Positions 23,697-32,588 of a stretch of 53,426 nt of DNA are shown piece by piece. Origin of the DNA: Halieaceae bacterium (GTDB lineage Bacteria > Pseudomonadota > Gammaproteobacteria > Pseudomonadales > Halieaceae). Position numbers and translations under genes: made by a program. The stretch spans positions 1 through 53,426 of the forward strand of contig JANQLM010000007.1 of assembly GCA_028280635.1 (NCBI GenBank). The letters run 5' to 3'. Positions within the stretch are counted from its first letter, which is position 1. Each line of letters begins with the position of its first letter. A model generated the notes under the pieces. It worked only from the letters and a program-made list of their open reading frames with translations. It was not told the DNA's origin and did no database searches.

Positions 23697-24878
23697 TCAC
23701 CCGCGCCACGGTGCAGTCTCGTAACGGCGGCCATTCAGGATCTCTCCGATCCTGCCGTTTCGAACAAATAGCTGGTAGGTCAGCAGGCACGCGACCACGG
23801 TGCCGCTGCAGACGACCAGGAACTTTATTTCTGCCGGTACGGACCAGCCGTGGAGCGGCAGTGCAATCATGATCATGGGAATCGAGTGGAAGATGAAAAT
23901 CCAGTAGGCGCTGTCTGAGAAATAGCGCGTCCAGGGATTGTAGGCCTGGCCGTAACGGCTAAACAGTCCGACGAAGCCAAGCATGTACAAGCCGATGCAG
24001 AAGCCGGTCAGCAGGCACAGCAGCGTATGCAGCAGCAGGTAGGCCTCATCTCCAGGCATACCCTTGGAAAGGATGGTGCCAAGGGAAGCGACAAACAGCA
24101 CTGTTGCCAGAATCATGTAGCGCCGCCAGCGCGCAGCCAGGCGTTCCAGGTCATCGCGCCGCAGGTACAACAACCAGCCGAGCAGGAAGCACAGGCCGAA
24201 GTAGCAGTAGACACTGGCGGAAGGCACGAAAGTGAGCTTGCCGCTGATACGCCCGGACCAGTTGAGGGCGCCCAGTACCGCCAGACACAGGCAGAACGGT
24301 ACGAACACCCAGGGAGAATTGATGGCTCTCGCGGTCGCCAGCCCGCGCAGGCGTAGCTGCTGCGCCTCCGACAGGCGCTGCCAGACTTGCCACAGCAACC
24401 ATACCCCGCACAGATGACCCATGAGGTAGTACAGAAACCACAGGTTGTGGGTGTTGTCCCAGAGGATGCGCGGGTTGTCGATCAGCGCCACGTCAAAGCC
24501 AAATTCGCCGGTAGCCATCACGTGAGCGGCAACAATACGCAACAGCGTCATGGCCACCGCCAGTGGCGGCAGGAACAGCAGAAAGGGCACCACTACACGC
24601 TGCCAGCGGTTGCGGAGCATGGCGGCGCCGCCCCGCCGGTCCAGCAGCAAGGCTGTGAAAAAACCGGAGAGCAGAAAGAACACCGGCATGCGAAAGGTAT
24701 TGATGAAGTACAGCAGCACATCCATCGACAGCGAACGCGCCGGGTCCCAGTAGTAATCAACAATCGGCATGGAGAGGTAGAGCTGGGCGCTGTGTAACAC
24801 AACGCCCAGGCTCATCATCAGGGCCCGAAGAAAATCCAGGCCGTGGAGGCGCTGGCCCGAATGGTCCTCAGGGCGCAC
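23697..24878 (-). CDS. Acyltransferase-3 family integral membrane protein
   Basis: A 393-residue polytopic protein with about ten transmembrane helices. The N-terminus GLDFLRALMMSLGVVLHSAQ is the family signature (LDxLRxxxxxxVxxxH), His27 being the presumed catalytic residue; FRMPVFFLLSGFFTALLL is the second conserved helix. Layout resembles OpgC/MdoC-like proteins that acylate periplasmic glucans or other envelope glycans. GTG start lies seven bases after the M20 gene stop, with no clear ribosome binding site, suggesting coupling. It is the last gene of a long minus-strand run of envelope genes. Acceptor unknown. Confidence 0.85.
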   Translation of the reverse strand: MRPEDHSGQRLHGLDFLRALMMSLGVVLHSAQLYLSMPIVDYYWDPARSLSMDVLLYFINTFRMPVFFLLSGFFTALLLDRRGGAAMLRNRWQRVVVPFLLFLPPLAVAMTLLRIVAAHVMATGEFGFDVALIDNPRILWDNTHNLWFLYYLMGHLCGVWLLWQVWQRLSEAQQLRLRGLATARAINSPWVFVPFCLCLAVLGALNWSGRISGKLTFVPSASVYCYFGLCFLLGWLLYLRRDDLERLAARWRRYMILATVLFVASLGTILSKGMPGDEAYLLLHTLLCLLTGFCIGLYMLGFVGLFSRYGQAYNPWTRYFSDSAYWIFIFHSIPMIMIALPLHGWSVPAEIKFLVVCSGTVVACLLTYQLFVRNGRIGEILNGRRYETAPWRG

Positions 24879-24885
24879 CGGGTAT

Positions 24886-26217
24886 TTAGCGCGCGGCGAC
24901 CCTGTCAGCCTGCAACAGCTTCCGCAGGGCCACGACCGTGGCTTCCACTCCGAGGGTCACCGACTCCTCGGGCTCGATCTTGAAGATCGGGGAATGGTGG
25001 GTGGGTACCGGCGGGCCGCCGTTGGCGGCCGCGTCCAGGGCTTTCTGGGGAGTGCCTCCCACAGCGAAGTAGGTGCTGGGAATATAGGGGTCCACGGTAA
25101 AGAACGGGAAGTCTTCCGCCCCCATACCCAGGCGTTTGTCCTCGTAGAAGATATCGTCGCCGAGTTGCGACTGCCAGGCAGCACGCAATTCGTTGGTGAG
25201 CTCCGCATTGTTCAGCGTCGGCGGCACCCACTCATCCGAAACATACACCTCCGGCAGCATGTCCTCCGGCAGGCCGGCGACTCGGCCCATGTTCTCCGCT
25301 ACGCGCTTGATGCCGTCCAGCAACAGCCTGCGGCCCATCGCGCTCTCGCTGCGCACGGTGAGCTGCAGGCGGGCCTCATCGGAGATAATGTTGTGCTTGG
25401 TGCCGGAGTGGAAAGAGCCCACGGTAATCACACCGGGTTCCCGCGGCGGCAGGCTGCGGCTGACCACCGTCTGCAGGCCCAGGACAATCTGCGAACCCAG
25501 TACAATGGGGTCAATACCGCCGTGAGGGCTGGCGCCGTGGGCGCCTACACCGTGGATCACGATATCGACGGTGTCAGCGCCGGAATAGGGGGCCACCGGG
25601 TCGGCGACCAATTTGCCGGCCGGCACCACGGAACTCACGTGGAAGGCCAGCGCGTAATCCGGCTGGCCAAAGCGCTCCCAGATCTTGTCTTCGCGCATCA
25701 TCTTGGCGCCAACGACGCGCTCCTCCGCGGGCTGCCCCACCAGCATCAGGGTGCCAGACCAACTGTCGCGGTGCTCGGCCATGTAGCGTGCCGTACCCAC
25801 CAGGCTGGTGATATGCACATCATGCCCGCAGGCGTGCATGACGTAGACTTCATTGCCGTCCCAATCAAGCTGCCTGGCTTCTGATGCATAGGGCAGGCCG
25901 GACTTCTCCTGCACCGGCAGGCCATCCATATCGGCGCGCATCATCACCAGCGGACCGGGACCGTTCTCCATCAGTGCCACGAGACCAGTGCCGCCCACGC
26001 CCTCTGTCACCTGGAAACCCGCGGCGCGAATTTCCTTCGCCAGCCGGGCTGCCGTCTGGTCTTCCATCATCGACAGCTCGGGGTTGCTGTGGAAGTGCCT
26101 GAACAGGTCACCGAGGTGGCGGTCGTAGTCCTTCTGAACCGCTTTGGCCAGATCCTCGGCCTGCACTGGCAGTACCGCCAGCAGCCCAATCAGCAGGGCG
26201 CGACTAAAGTGCTTCAT
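24886..26217 (-). CDS. Exported M20-family amidohydrolase
   Basis: A 443-residue protein with signal peptide MKHFSRALLIGLLAVLPVQA, so it acts in the periplasm. It belongs to the amidohydrolase/hippuricase branch of M20D: metal ligands in HACGHD (128-133), catalytic Glu165-Glu166 in GQPAEE, GAHGASPHGGIDP in the lid domain and MGAEDFPFF near the C-terminus. Such enzymes hydrolyse N-acyl amino acids or similar amides. It lies 15 bases after the outer-membrane barrel gene, in the envelope transport cluster, which suggests action on an exported N-acylated compound; the substrate is not known. Confidence 0.88.
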   Translation of the reverse strand: MKHFSRALLIGLLAVLPVQAEDLAKAVQKDYDRHLGDLFRHFHSNPELSMMEDQTAARLAKEIRAAGFQVTEGVGGTGLVALMENGPGPLVMMRADMDGLPVQEKSGLPYASEARQLDWDGNEVYVMHACGHDVHITSLVGTARYMAEHRDSWSGTLMLVGQPAEERVVGAKMMREDKIWERFGQPDYALAFHVSSVVPAGKLVADPVAPYSGADTVDIVIHGVGAHGASPHGGIDPIVLGSQIVLGLQTVVSRSLPPREPGVITVGSFHSGTKHNIISDEARLQLTVRSESAMGRRLLLDGIKRVAENMGRVAGLPEDMLPEVYVSDEWVPPTLNNAELTNELRAAWQSQLGDDIFYEDKRLGMGAEDFPFFTVDPYIPSTYFAVGGTPQKALDAAANGGPPVPTHHSPIFKIEPEESVTLGVEATVVALRKLLQADRVAAR

Positions 26218-26232
26218 AACGGGGTCTCTTGC

Positions 26233-27459
26233 TTACCAGAAATAGGTCCAACGCACGAAGATACGGCTTCCACCGCCGGTGGTAAAGCCATCCCCCACGT
26301 CGATACGACCGTACTCGTCTCCCCGACTGCCGTGAGTCAGGGTCAGGCCCGCCTCCAGGCGCTGGTGATCACCGGGCTCATAGGCCAGGTTGGTCTGCAG
26401 CAGGCCGGAGCCGTCCTCCAGGTTGGTCAGGTAGGTCAGGTCCTGCATCAGCAGTGGGTGCCACTGGTAGGAGCCGCCCGCCGCCAGGTAGTCCTTCATC
26501 AGAGTGAATACCTCACCGCGCTGCAGGCGCTCGGTAAGCTCCGGGGGCAGCCTGGCGAGGTCCACCGGCTTGTTATTACGGCCAAAGCCGTTGCGGAAGT
26601 ACTCGGCAAACAGGTAGGTGGTGCGCTCGAACAGGGAAAAGCTGTAGTCCAGGTTCACCACCCCCGACCAAACGGTATCGCTTTCGTCGTCGAGCCGGGT
26701 CACCACCCAGTCGGTCTGCAGCAGGGCGCCGCCCAGCGGGTGCCGGAAACTGATCGCTCCCACGTCGTCCCCGAAGTGACGCACCAGGGCCAGGTCCAGC
26801 TCACTGCCACCGACAAACTGGTGCCAGCGGCCGCCGTAGGAGTTTTCGTCATGGTCGCGGCCGCCCTCCCCATCACGGCGAAACACCCCCAGCACCTGCA
26901 GGTCGCCTCGGGCCAGGCGTCGGTCGAACTTCAGCAGGTCCTGGCCGGGTTTGTAATCCCGGTCCACGGTGGTAGGCGCAAAGGGCGCAAACAGGTCCAG
27001 GGGGTTGAACACCTTGCCGCTGCCCCAGCTCACCGCCTCGCGACCCAGGGTCAGGTTCCAGCGCTCGGCGCTGTAACGCAGGGCCAGGCGGTCAAAGCGG
27101 TGGAAGACCCGGTGGCGGTCACCGCTGTCCAGGGTCCAGGTCAGCTCCAGGGCCCGAAAGTCATCGTCCGTGGGCGTCTGGTCGATGGCGCCGCGGTTGT
27201 TCTCGCTGAATTCGAAGGCATCACCGGCCAGGCCGATCGTGCTGTGATCGATAATCGTTTCCCAGCCGTCAAACTGACGGCGGAACAACAGGCGCATATC
27301 GAGGTTGCCATCCACCGCGGGGCTGCCGGTGGCCTCAGCCTGGATATCGCTGCCGGGCAGGTCGTTGACCGTGCCAAAGGCCTTGAGTCTTACATCAAAG
27401 CTGTCAGCGGCTGCTTCCCCGGCCAGCAACAGGAGCCCGAGGTACAGCCAGCAGCGGAT
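26233..27459 (-). CDS. Outer-membrane beta-barrel protein with non-canonical start
   Basis: About 408 residues rich in alternating aromatic/polar strands (LTLGREAVSWGSGKVFNP, TYLFAEYFRNGFGRNNK) ending in IFVRWTYFW, a terminal aromatic typical of barrels. TTG at 27429 would remove the signal peptide. The frame extends upstream as RCWLYLGLLLLAGEAAAD, an apt signal sequence. The best-spaced start is ATC at 27459, six bases after GGAGGA; CTG at 27465 is the other choice. It follows the ATPase stop by two bases. Probably the outer-membrane partner of the Lol-like ABC system, by context. Confidence 0.72.
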   Translation of the reverse strand: MRCWLYLGLLLLAGEAAADSFDVRLKAFGTVNDLPGSDIQAEATGSPAVDGNLDMRLLFRRQFDGWETIIDHSTIGLAGDAFEFSENNRGAIDQTPTDDDFRALELTWTLDSGDRHRVFHRFDRLALRYSAERWNLTLGREAVSWGSGKVFNPLDLFAPFAPTTVDRDYKPGQDLLKFDRRLARGDLQVLGVFRRDGEGGRDHDENSYGGRWHQFVGGSELDLALVRHFGDDVGAISFRHPLGGALLQTDWVVTRLDDESDTVWSGVVNLDYSFSLFERTTYLFAEYFRNGFGRNNKPVDLARLPPELTERLQRGEVFTLMKDYLAAGGSYQWHPLLMQDLTYLTNLEDGSGLLQTNLAYEPGDHQRLEAGLTLTHGSRGDEYGRIDVGDGFTTGGGSRIFVRWTYFW

Positions 27460-27461
27460 GC

Positions 27462-28172
27462 TCAGTCCTCCGCGTCCTGATCGCGCTGGTCAGACACGAT
27501 AAGACCATCCACCAGGCGTATGCGGCGCCGGGCGAAGGCCATCACCGCGGGATCGTGGGTGGCGGTGATAATGGTCATGCCGCGCTCCCGGTTGATATCA
27601 GCCAGCAACTGCAGCAGTTCCGCGGTGGTATGGGAATCCAGGTTGGCGCTGGGCTCGTCCGCCAGCAGCAACACCGGCTTGCTGACGATGGCGCGAGCCA
27701 CCGCCACCCGCTGTTGCTGGCCGCCGGACAGTTCGCCCGGGCGGCGATCGGCCAACTCGCCGATGCCGAGTGAGTCGAGCATCTCCATGGCATCGCGATG
27801 GCGCTCAGCCGCGGGAATGCCCTGTAACTGCATGATGAACTCCACGTTCTCCCTGGCCGAGAGCACCGGAATCAGGTTGTAGGACTGGAACACGAACCCA
27901 ACCCGGCGCAGGCGCACCTCGGCGAGCTCCGTCGGGGACAGCGAGGCCAGATCCACACCCCCTACCACCACACGGCCAGCGGTGGGCCGGTCCAGGCCGC
28001 CGATACAGTTAAGCAACGTGGACTTGCCGGAGCCCGAGGGGCCGGCAAGGCTGACGAAGTCGCCCCGCTCGACCTCAAAATCCACCCCGGCCAGGGCGTG
28101 CACCGGCACCCCGTCGTCGTGATAGGTGCGCTCCAGCCCGTGACACTGAACAACGTGTTCATGCTCATCCAT
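27462..28172 (-). CDS. LolD/MacB-like ABC transporter ATP-binding protein
   Basis: A 236-residue ATPase. Walker A GPSGSGKS (44-51), Q-loop in FVFQSYNLIPVLSARENVEF, signature LSGGQQQRVAVARA, Walker B LLLADEPSANLD and an ITATHDP switch. The FQxxNLIP and ANLD features are of the LolD/FtsE/MacB type, which power extrusion of lipoproteins or lipids out of the inner membrane rather than classical import. Two FtsX-type permease genes lie directly upstream (two-base gap) and must be its membrane partners. Confidence 0.92.
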   Translation of the reverse strand: MDEHEHVVQCHGLERTYHDDGVPVHALAGVDFEVERGDFVSLAGPSGSGKSTLLNCIGGLDRPTAGRVVVGGVDLASLSPTELAEVRLRRVGFVFQSYNLIPVLSARENVEFIMQLQGIPAAERHRDAMEMLDSLGIGELADRRPGELSGGQQQRVAVARAIVSKPVLLLADEPSANLDSHTTAELLQLLADINRERGMTIITATHDPAVMAFARRRIRLVDGLIVSDQRDQDAED

Positions 28173-28174
28173 GT

Positions 28175-29395
28175 TTATCGCCTCATGGCATCCAGCGGCT
28201 CCACGCGCACGGCCCGCCAGGCCGGGAATACGCTGGCGAGCAAGCCGAACAGCAGGCTCAGGCCCGCGACGCGGAAGATATCGTAGGGAAGCAGTACCGG
28301 TACCAGCACACTGCTCATGTAGTAGCTTTCAATGCCCGCGGTCCACTCGCTGAGGTCGATGCCATCGGACAGGCTGTACACCCACAGCATGCCGAAGCCG
28401 ATGCCCAGCAACACCCCCAGGGACACGATCATCAGGGACTCCATCACCACCTGCAGCAAGACCACGCCCGGCTGCATGCCAATCGCACGCAGCATGCCCA
28501 GTTCCCGGGTGCGCTCCATCACCGCGGTCACCAGGGTGTTCACCAGGCCAAACGCCAGAGCCGCCATCATGATGGAAAACCAGATCAGCATCGCGGTATC
28601 GACGAAGCTGTACATGCTGGCCGCCATGGGCTCCAGTTCGTCCCAGGTGCTCGCCTCCTGGGCCGTAAACTGGCGCTGCAGCAGGTCGCGAGCCGCCGCA
28701 CGCTGACCGTTCTCTACCAGGCGTATCGAGAGTTCAGTCACCGCCACCGAGTCCAGAAGATCCTGCAGCACATCACGCCCGGTAAACACAAACACTCTCT
28801 CCAGGCCGGAACTGCTGGCCCGGTAGACGCCGGCCACCCGGAAGCCCGCCTCGCGGTTGCGGCCGTCGCTGCCCTGGGTCATCAGCACAATGCGCCGACC
28901 CACGGAGGTTTCAAGCTGCTCTGCCAGGGCCGCGCCAATCAGCACGCGGCGGTCTGCCGTATCCGCAAGGAATTCGCCGTCCACCGCCACGTCGGCAAGG
29001 AATGAAATCGCCTTTTCCCGCGTCGGGTCCACGCCCACCAGTTGCACGCCCCGGGTATCGCGCTCGGAAAGGATCACGCCCGGCACCCGCACCCGGCTGG
29101 TCCAGCTATCGAGGCCGGGAAGATCCGGCTGGAAATCGGTGGGCAGCTCGAACCCGCGCTGGATGGAGGGGTCGTCCCGGTACCCGGGCGCCAGCACTTT
29201 CACATGCCCGGTCAGGTTGGCCACCACGGTATCGAGCATCTGTGCCTGCCAGCCGCGCAGCAGGCTATTTGCCAGTAGCACGAACCCAACGGCCAGCACT
29301 ATGGCGCCGAGCAGCATAATGTTGCGACGGCGATGCCGCCACAGGTTGCGCCAGCCGAGTTGTGCCAGCACCTTGATGGGCACACTAGTCCGCAC
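28175..29395 (-). CDS. FtsX/MacB-like ABC permease (second)
   Basis: A 406-residue permease with four transmembrane helices: one at the N-terminus (MLLGAIVLAVGFVLLANSLL), a large periplasmic MacB_PCD-type domain (about 50-260) and three C-terminal helices ending AVFPAWRAVRVEPLDAMRR, where the P-x-DAMR coupling motif is characteristic of LolC/E and MacB. It overlaps the upstream permease gene by 11 bases. With its sister it forms a heterodimeric type VII ABC exporter acting on envelope lipid or lipoprotein. Confidence 0.9.
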   Translation of the reverse strand: MRTSVPIKVLAQLGWRNLWRHRRRNIMLLGAIVLAVGFVLLANSLLRGWQAQMLDTVVANLTGHVKVLAPGYRDDPSIQRGFELPTDFQPDLPGLDSWTSRVRVPGVILSERDTRGVQLVGVDPTREKAISFLADVAVDGEFLADTADRRVLIGAALAEQLETSVGRRIVLMTQGSDGRNREAGFRVAGVYRASSSGLERVFVFTGRDVLQDLLDSVAVTELSIRLVENGQRAAARDLLQRQFTAQEASTWDELEPMAASMYSFVDTAMLIWFSIMMAALAFGLVNTLVTAVMERTRELGMLRAIGMQPGVVLLQVVMESLMIVSLGVLLGIGFGMLWVYSLSDGIDLSEWTAGIESYYMSSVLVPVLLPYDIFRVAGLSLLFGLLASVFPAWRAVRVEPLDAMRR

Positions 29396-30587
29396 GCAGC
29401 GCCTCCACCGGGTCCAGCTTGCGCAGCCTCAGCGCCGGCAACAGCGCAGAGAGCTGGCAACCGACGATAAACACAGCCGGAATGGCGCCCATGTCCGGCA
29501 GCGATACGTGCGCCTTGAGGTGACTGGGAAAGGCAAAGCCGCCCAACAGGTCCTCGATGCCGGATATGGGTATGCCCACCAGCGACAGCCAGGCCAGCAT
29601 GGGTATGGCCAGCAGGCAGGCGACGGCGCTGCCCAGCAGGGTCAGCCACAGGGCTTCCAGTTGTAGCATGCCGATCAACCGCCAGGGGCGCATCCCAATC
29701 GCCAGCAACATGCCGAACTCCCGGGTGCGCTCGAAGACCGTCATGATGAAGGTGTTGACGATGGAGAACAGCACCACCAGGGTGAGGATGATGTAGAAAA
29801 GGCGGTTGCTGGCGCGATCAATGGCGATGGCCTGCACCACGTCGGGCATGAGGTCCCGCCAGCCGCGAAACGCCAGGCCCTGGGGAAGCAGTGTTTCAAC
29901 AGCCGCGGCAACGGACTCGATATCCTCGACCCTGTCCAGGGACAGGGCCAACTGGTGAACCTGGTCTTCCAGATAGAAGCCCTGCTGGAAGACATCCAGC
30001 GGCACCTGCACCAGGCCACGATCCAACTCTACCTGGCCGGTTTCAAAAATGCCGACGATAGTCAGGGCCAGGGCTGCCACCCCACCCTCGGGGCCGGTAC
30101 CCAGTACCACCAGTTCATCGCCGACCTTGGCCCCCAGGTTGCGCGCCAGGGTGCTGCCGATAAAGGCCTCGTCACCGGACTGCAGGTAGCGGCCGGCTAC
30201 CAGCGCGGTGGGCAGGGTGGATATGTCCTGCTCCGCCGTCGGCTCCACGCCCATCACCTGGGCGCCAAAGCCGCGCTCGTCGACAGACAGCAGGGCAAAG
30301 GCCTGCCCGCGTGGCGCCACCCGGGCGACGCCGGGGACCGCAGCGAGTTGCTGCGCCAGCGCCGACGCGTTGTCGACGCGATAGCGCAGGCGCGGGTCAT
30401 CGAGGAAATCGGCATGCTGCACCTGGGCATGCCCGCTGAACAGCTCGGTGGCAGCATCGATCATGCCGGTGTAGCTACCCAGTTGCAGACTGCGGCTGAA
30501 CATCAGCAGCAGGCAGGCGAAGGCGATACTGCCGGCGGTAAAGAGGGTGCGGCGCCGGTTGCGCCACAGGTTGCGCCAGGCGATCAC
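29385..30587 (-). CDS. FtsX/MacB-like ABC permease (first)
   Basis: A 400-residue permease with the same architecture as its neighbour: N-terminal helix (LFTAGSIAFACLLLMFSRSL), periplasmic domain with a small-barrel-like region, and C-terminal helices (ILTLVVLFSIVNTFIMTVFE) ending LRLRKLDPVEALRAD, the PVEALR coupling segment. The two permeases are only distantly alike, as LolC and LolE are. It starts within the last bases of the LolA-like gene (ATGA overlap), so carrier and permeases are co-translated. Confidence 0.9.
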   Translation of the reverse strand: MIAWRNLWRNRRRTLFTAGSIAFACLLLMFSRSLQLGSYTGMIDAATELFSGHAQVQHADFLDDPRLRYRVDNASALAQQLAAVPGVARVAPRGQAFALLSVDERGFGAQVMGVEPTAEQDISTLPTALVAGRYLQSGDEAFIGSTLARNLGAKVGDELVVLGTGPEGGVAALALTIVGIFETGQVELDRGLVQVPLDVFQQGFYLEDQVHQLALSLDRVEDIESVAAAVETLLPQGLAFRGWRDLMPDVVQAIAIDRASNRLFYIILTLVVLFSIVNTFIMTVFERTREFGMLLAIGMRPWRLIGMLQLEALWLTLLGSAVACLLAIPMLAWLSLVGIPISGIEDLLGGFAFPSHLKAHVSLPDMGAIPAVFIVGCQLSALLPALRLRKLDPVEALRAD

Positions 30588-31333
30588 CCGCCCGCCCCGC
30601 TGCGCAGCGTGTACACGGTAAACAGGCCCTCTTCCAGCTCAACGTCAAACTCGACCTCGTCGTAGCTGACCTCGGTCCAGTGGCCCGGCTCGTCCAACTT
30701 GAGCATGCGCATACGGGTCGCAAAGATACGCCCGCCCTTCTCGCCGATCTCCATGGCTTCGAGCCGTTTCAGCGGCTGGTCGTCCTGGTCGTGGAAGGTA
30801 TGGGACAGCAGCACGTAGTCATCCCGCAGCACCAGCACCTCACGCCCCCACACCACCGGGGCGTCGTCGTGGGGCACCGCTTCGATGGTGTACACGGTAT
30901 GACCTTCATCCTGCCGGCTATCCAGCAGGGACAGATCATAGTCATGCAACAGGGTGTCGGTGCGGGACAGGTCGTTGTAGGAGAAATCCGAGCCCGCCCA
31001 GCTCTGGGCCATGAGGCTGTAGGGCAGGCGAATCACCCGGTTCAGGCGCGGCGTGAAGGTCCACATCTTCTCGTCGTCCTTGAGGGTGGCGTTGCCGGCA
31101 TCCTTGGCGGGCGCGGTAAAACGAATGAGCGCGTCCTCCCGGCCGCTGGTCCAGGCCACCAGGCTGGAATTGCGCTGCCAGTCCGGGCGGTGAATCTGCA
31201 TGCTCATTTCAGCGTAAGAGGTGGTGCCGCGGGTCAGGTCGATGGCTCCCGCCACCAGCGTGCGGGCATCCTGTGCAGCCACGGGCATGGGCAGGAGCAG
31301 GACCAGCATGCAGAGAGTCAGGCGGGATGGCAT
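30584..31333 (-). CDS. LolA-like outer-membrane lipoprotein-sorting protein
   Basis: A 249-residue exported protein. ATG 31333 gives a clear signal peptide (MPSRLTLCMLVLLLPMPVAAQ); a longer frame adds seven residues. The body is the half-barrel fold of the LolA/LolB superfamily, seen in MQIHRPDWQRNSSLVAWTSGREDALIRF and the strand pattern of LNRVIRLPYSLMAQSW. This subgroup (outer membrane lipoprotein-sorting protein) accompanies dedicated FtsX-type ABC exporters and carries hydrophobic cargo across the periplasm. It is the first gene of the exporter operon. Confidence 0.85.
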   Translation of the reverse strand: MPSRLTLCMLVLLLPMPVAAQDARTLVAGAIDLTRGTTSYAEMSMQIHRPDWQRNSSLVAWTSGREDALIRFTAPAKDAGNATLKDDEKMWTFTPRLNRVIRLPYSLMAQSWAGSDFSYNDLSRTDTLLHDYDLSLLDSRQDEGHTVYTIEAVPHDDAPVVWGREVLVLRDDYVLLSHTFHDQDDQPLKRLEAMEIGEKGGRIFATRMRMLKLDEPGHWTEVSYDEVEFDVELEEGLFTVYTLRSGAGG

Positions 31334-31390
31334 GGCTAAACAAAAGTTATACAAACGGCGCGCATCTTACACCGCCGGCAGCTCGGGCGA

Positions 31391-31981
31391 CTAGAGCTCA
31401 AGCTGGTCAAATTCACCAAGGTTAGCCAGGAAACGGTGCAGCCCACCCGCCACCGCCGCACTGTCGGTGGCCTCGGCAAGCTGGCGCACGCTGTCGGTAA
31501 TCGCCAGCCACCAGCGGATATGCTCGGCGCTGAGCTGGGCCGCCACCGGGATCAGGTCGTGGATGGTGGTGAGGTTGCGCTGCGCGACGGACTTGATGCG
31601 CGCCATGGCGTCAATATCCAACTGGTGGTCGGCGAGTTTCATGATCAGGTTGGCCACCAGCCGTGCATCTTCTTCGATGGCGCGGGAAGACGCAGGCTCA
31701 GCGGTGTCACCCAGTAGGCCGATGTCGAGGTAGCTGAGAATCTCCCGCAGGGCGCCGCGCAGGCTCAGGCGCAGGTCTTCCTTGCGCTCCCGTTCGCGCC
31801 GGGCCTGTATCCAGGAGAACAGGCCAATCAGGAAGAAGCCTTCCAAGCAGAAGCCGATCAGCTCCGGTACCAGGTTGTCGTAGACCCGGCCTTCGTTGCC
31901 GGGTTGCAGGAAGGTCACCAGGAAGTAGATGCCGACAAAGCCGAACACCAGCATGGGCGCTGCCAGGGCCAGGCGGCTCAC
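31391..31981 (-). CDS. Unknown membrane protein, two transmembrane helices
   Basis: A 196-residue protein. Two N-terminal transmembrane segments (LALAAPMLVFGFVGIYFLV and LVPELIGFCLEGFFLIGLFSW) are followed by a basic stretch (QARRERERKED) and a cytoplasmic helical domain of about 130 residues (residues 65-196) that ends LEFDQLEL-like acidic. Family not recognised. The start codon overlaps the stop of the gene upstream (ATGA), so the two are translated together. Helical domain character suggests a scaffold or sensor rather than a transporter. Confidence 0.7.
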   Translation of the reverse strand: MSRLALAAPMLVFGFVGIYFLVTFLQPGNEGRVYDNLVPELIGFCLEGFFLIGLFSWIQARRERERKEDLRLSLRGALREILSYLDIGLLGDTAEPASSRAIEEDARLVANLIMKLADHQLDIDAMARIKSVAQRNLTTIHDLIPVAAQLSAEHIRWWLAITDSVRQLAEATDSAAVAGGLHRFLANLGEFDQLEL

Positions 31982-32547
31982 GCGGGCTCCTCGTCCTTGC
32001 CGTCACCGCCGACGTCCTCGGGCAGCGCCAGGGCACGTATCACCGCGGCAATCTTGTCGGCCTCCCGGCGGGTCATGTCCAGCGGTACATTCTGTATGTA
32101 CACCACCAGATCCTCGCGGATGGGCACGGGAAAGATCTGGTGGGGATTGCGGGGCGGGTTCAGCGCCAGCTCCTCGCGGGCCCGCTTGTGGTCCTCGGGT
32201 TCGCTCTGGAACTGCTCACGCAGCGCCTTCTGTTCGCTTTCGGTGGGGGCGAAACCCTTGGGGTCGTCGGTCCAGGCGATGAAGTCGCGCAGCGCGTCGC
32301 CGAAGCGGGACTTGTAGATGTCCATGCTCTCGGGCCGGATGCTGGAGCCTTCCAGCTTGTGAAAGCGCGCGCACAGCTCATCCAGGTCCACCAGCCGCAG
32401 GTCCTTGCGCTCGTGAGACTTCAGCTCGACCATGAGCTGTTCAGCCGCCAGCTTGCGCGAACGCAAGGTGGCGGGCTTGATCAGGCCAGACACTACCGAC
32501 TGGCGCATGAAGTTGCTGAAGCTGGCCTCGGAATAATCCTTCGCCAT
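31978..32547 (-). CDS. Unknown helical cytoplasmic protein
   Basis: A 189-residue soluble protein with helical N-terminus (FSNFMRQSVVSGLIKPATLRSRKLAAEQL) and an acidic C-terminus (PEDVGGDGKDEEPA). Residues 5-85 resemble, weakly, the SAM-like N-terminal helical bundle of tyrosine recombinases (LRDFIAWTDDP), but no catalytic domain follows. I cannot assign a function. Coupled by a four-base overlap to the downstream membrane protein gene, which argues for a physical partnership. Confidence 0.68.
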   Translation of the reverse strand: MAKDYSEASFSNFMRQSVVSGLIKPATLRSRKLAAEQLMVELKSHERKDLRLVDLDELCARFHKLEGSSIRPESMDIYKSRFGDALRDFIAWTDDPKGFAPTESEQKALREQFQSEPEDHKRAREELALNPPRNPHQIFPVPIREDLVVYIQNVPLDMTRREADKIAAVIRALALPEDVGGDGKDEEPA

Positions 32548-32588
32548 CGGTCCCCTCCCTGTGGCGCTAGCATAGCACCTGGCGTGGA

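Noticed and set aside
26089-27480. A 463-residue plus-strand protein
   Set aside because: It is the antisense of the M20 end and the beta-barrel gene; composition is Gln/Val/Gly-rich as expected from a shadow frame.
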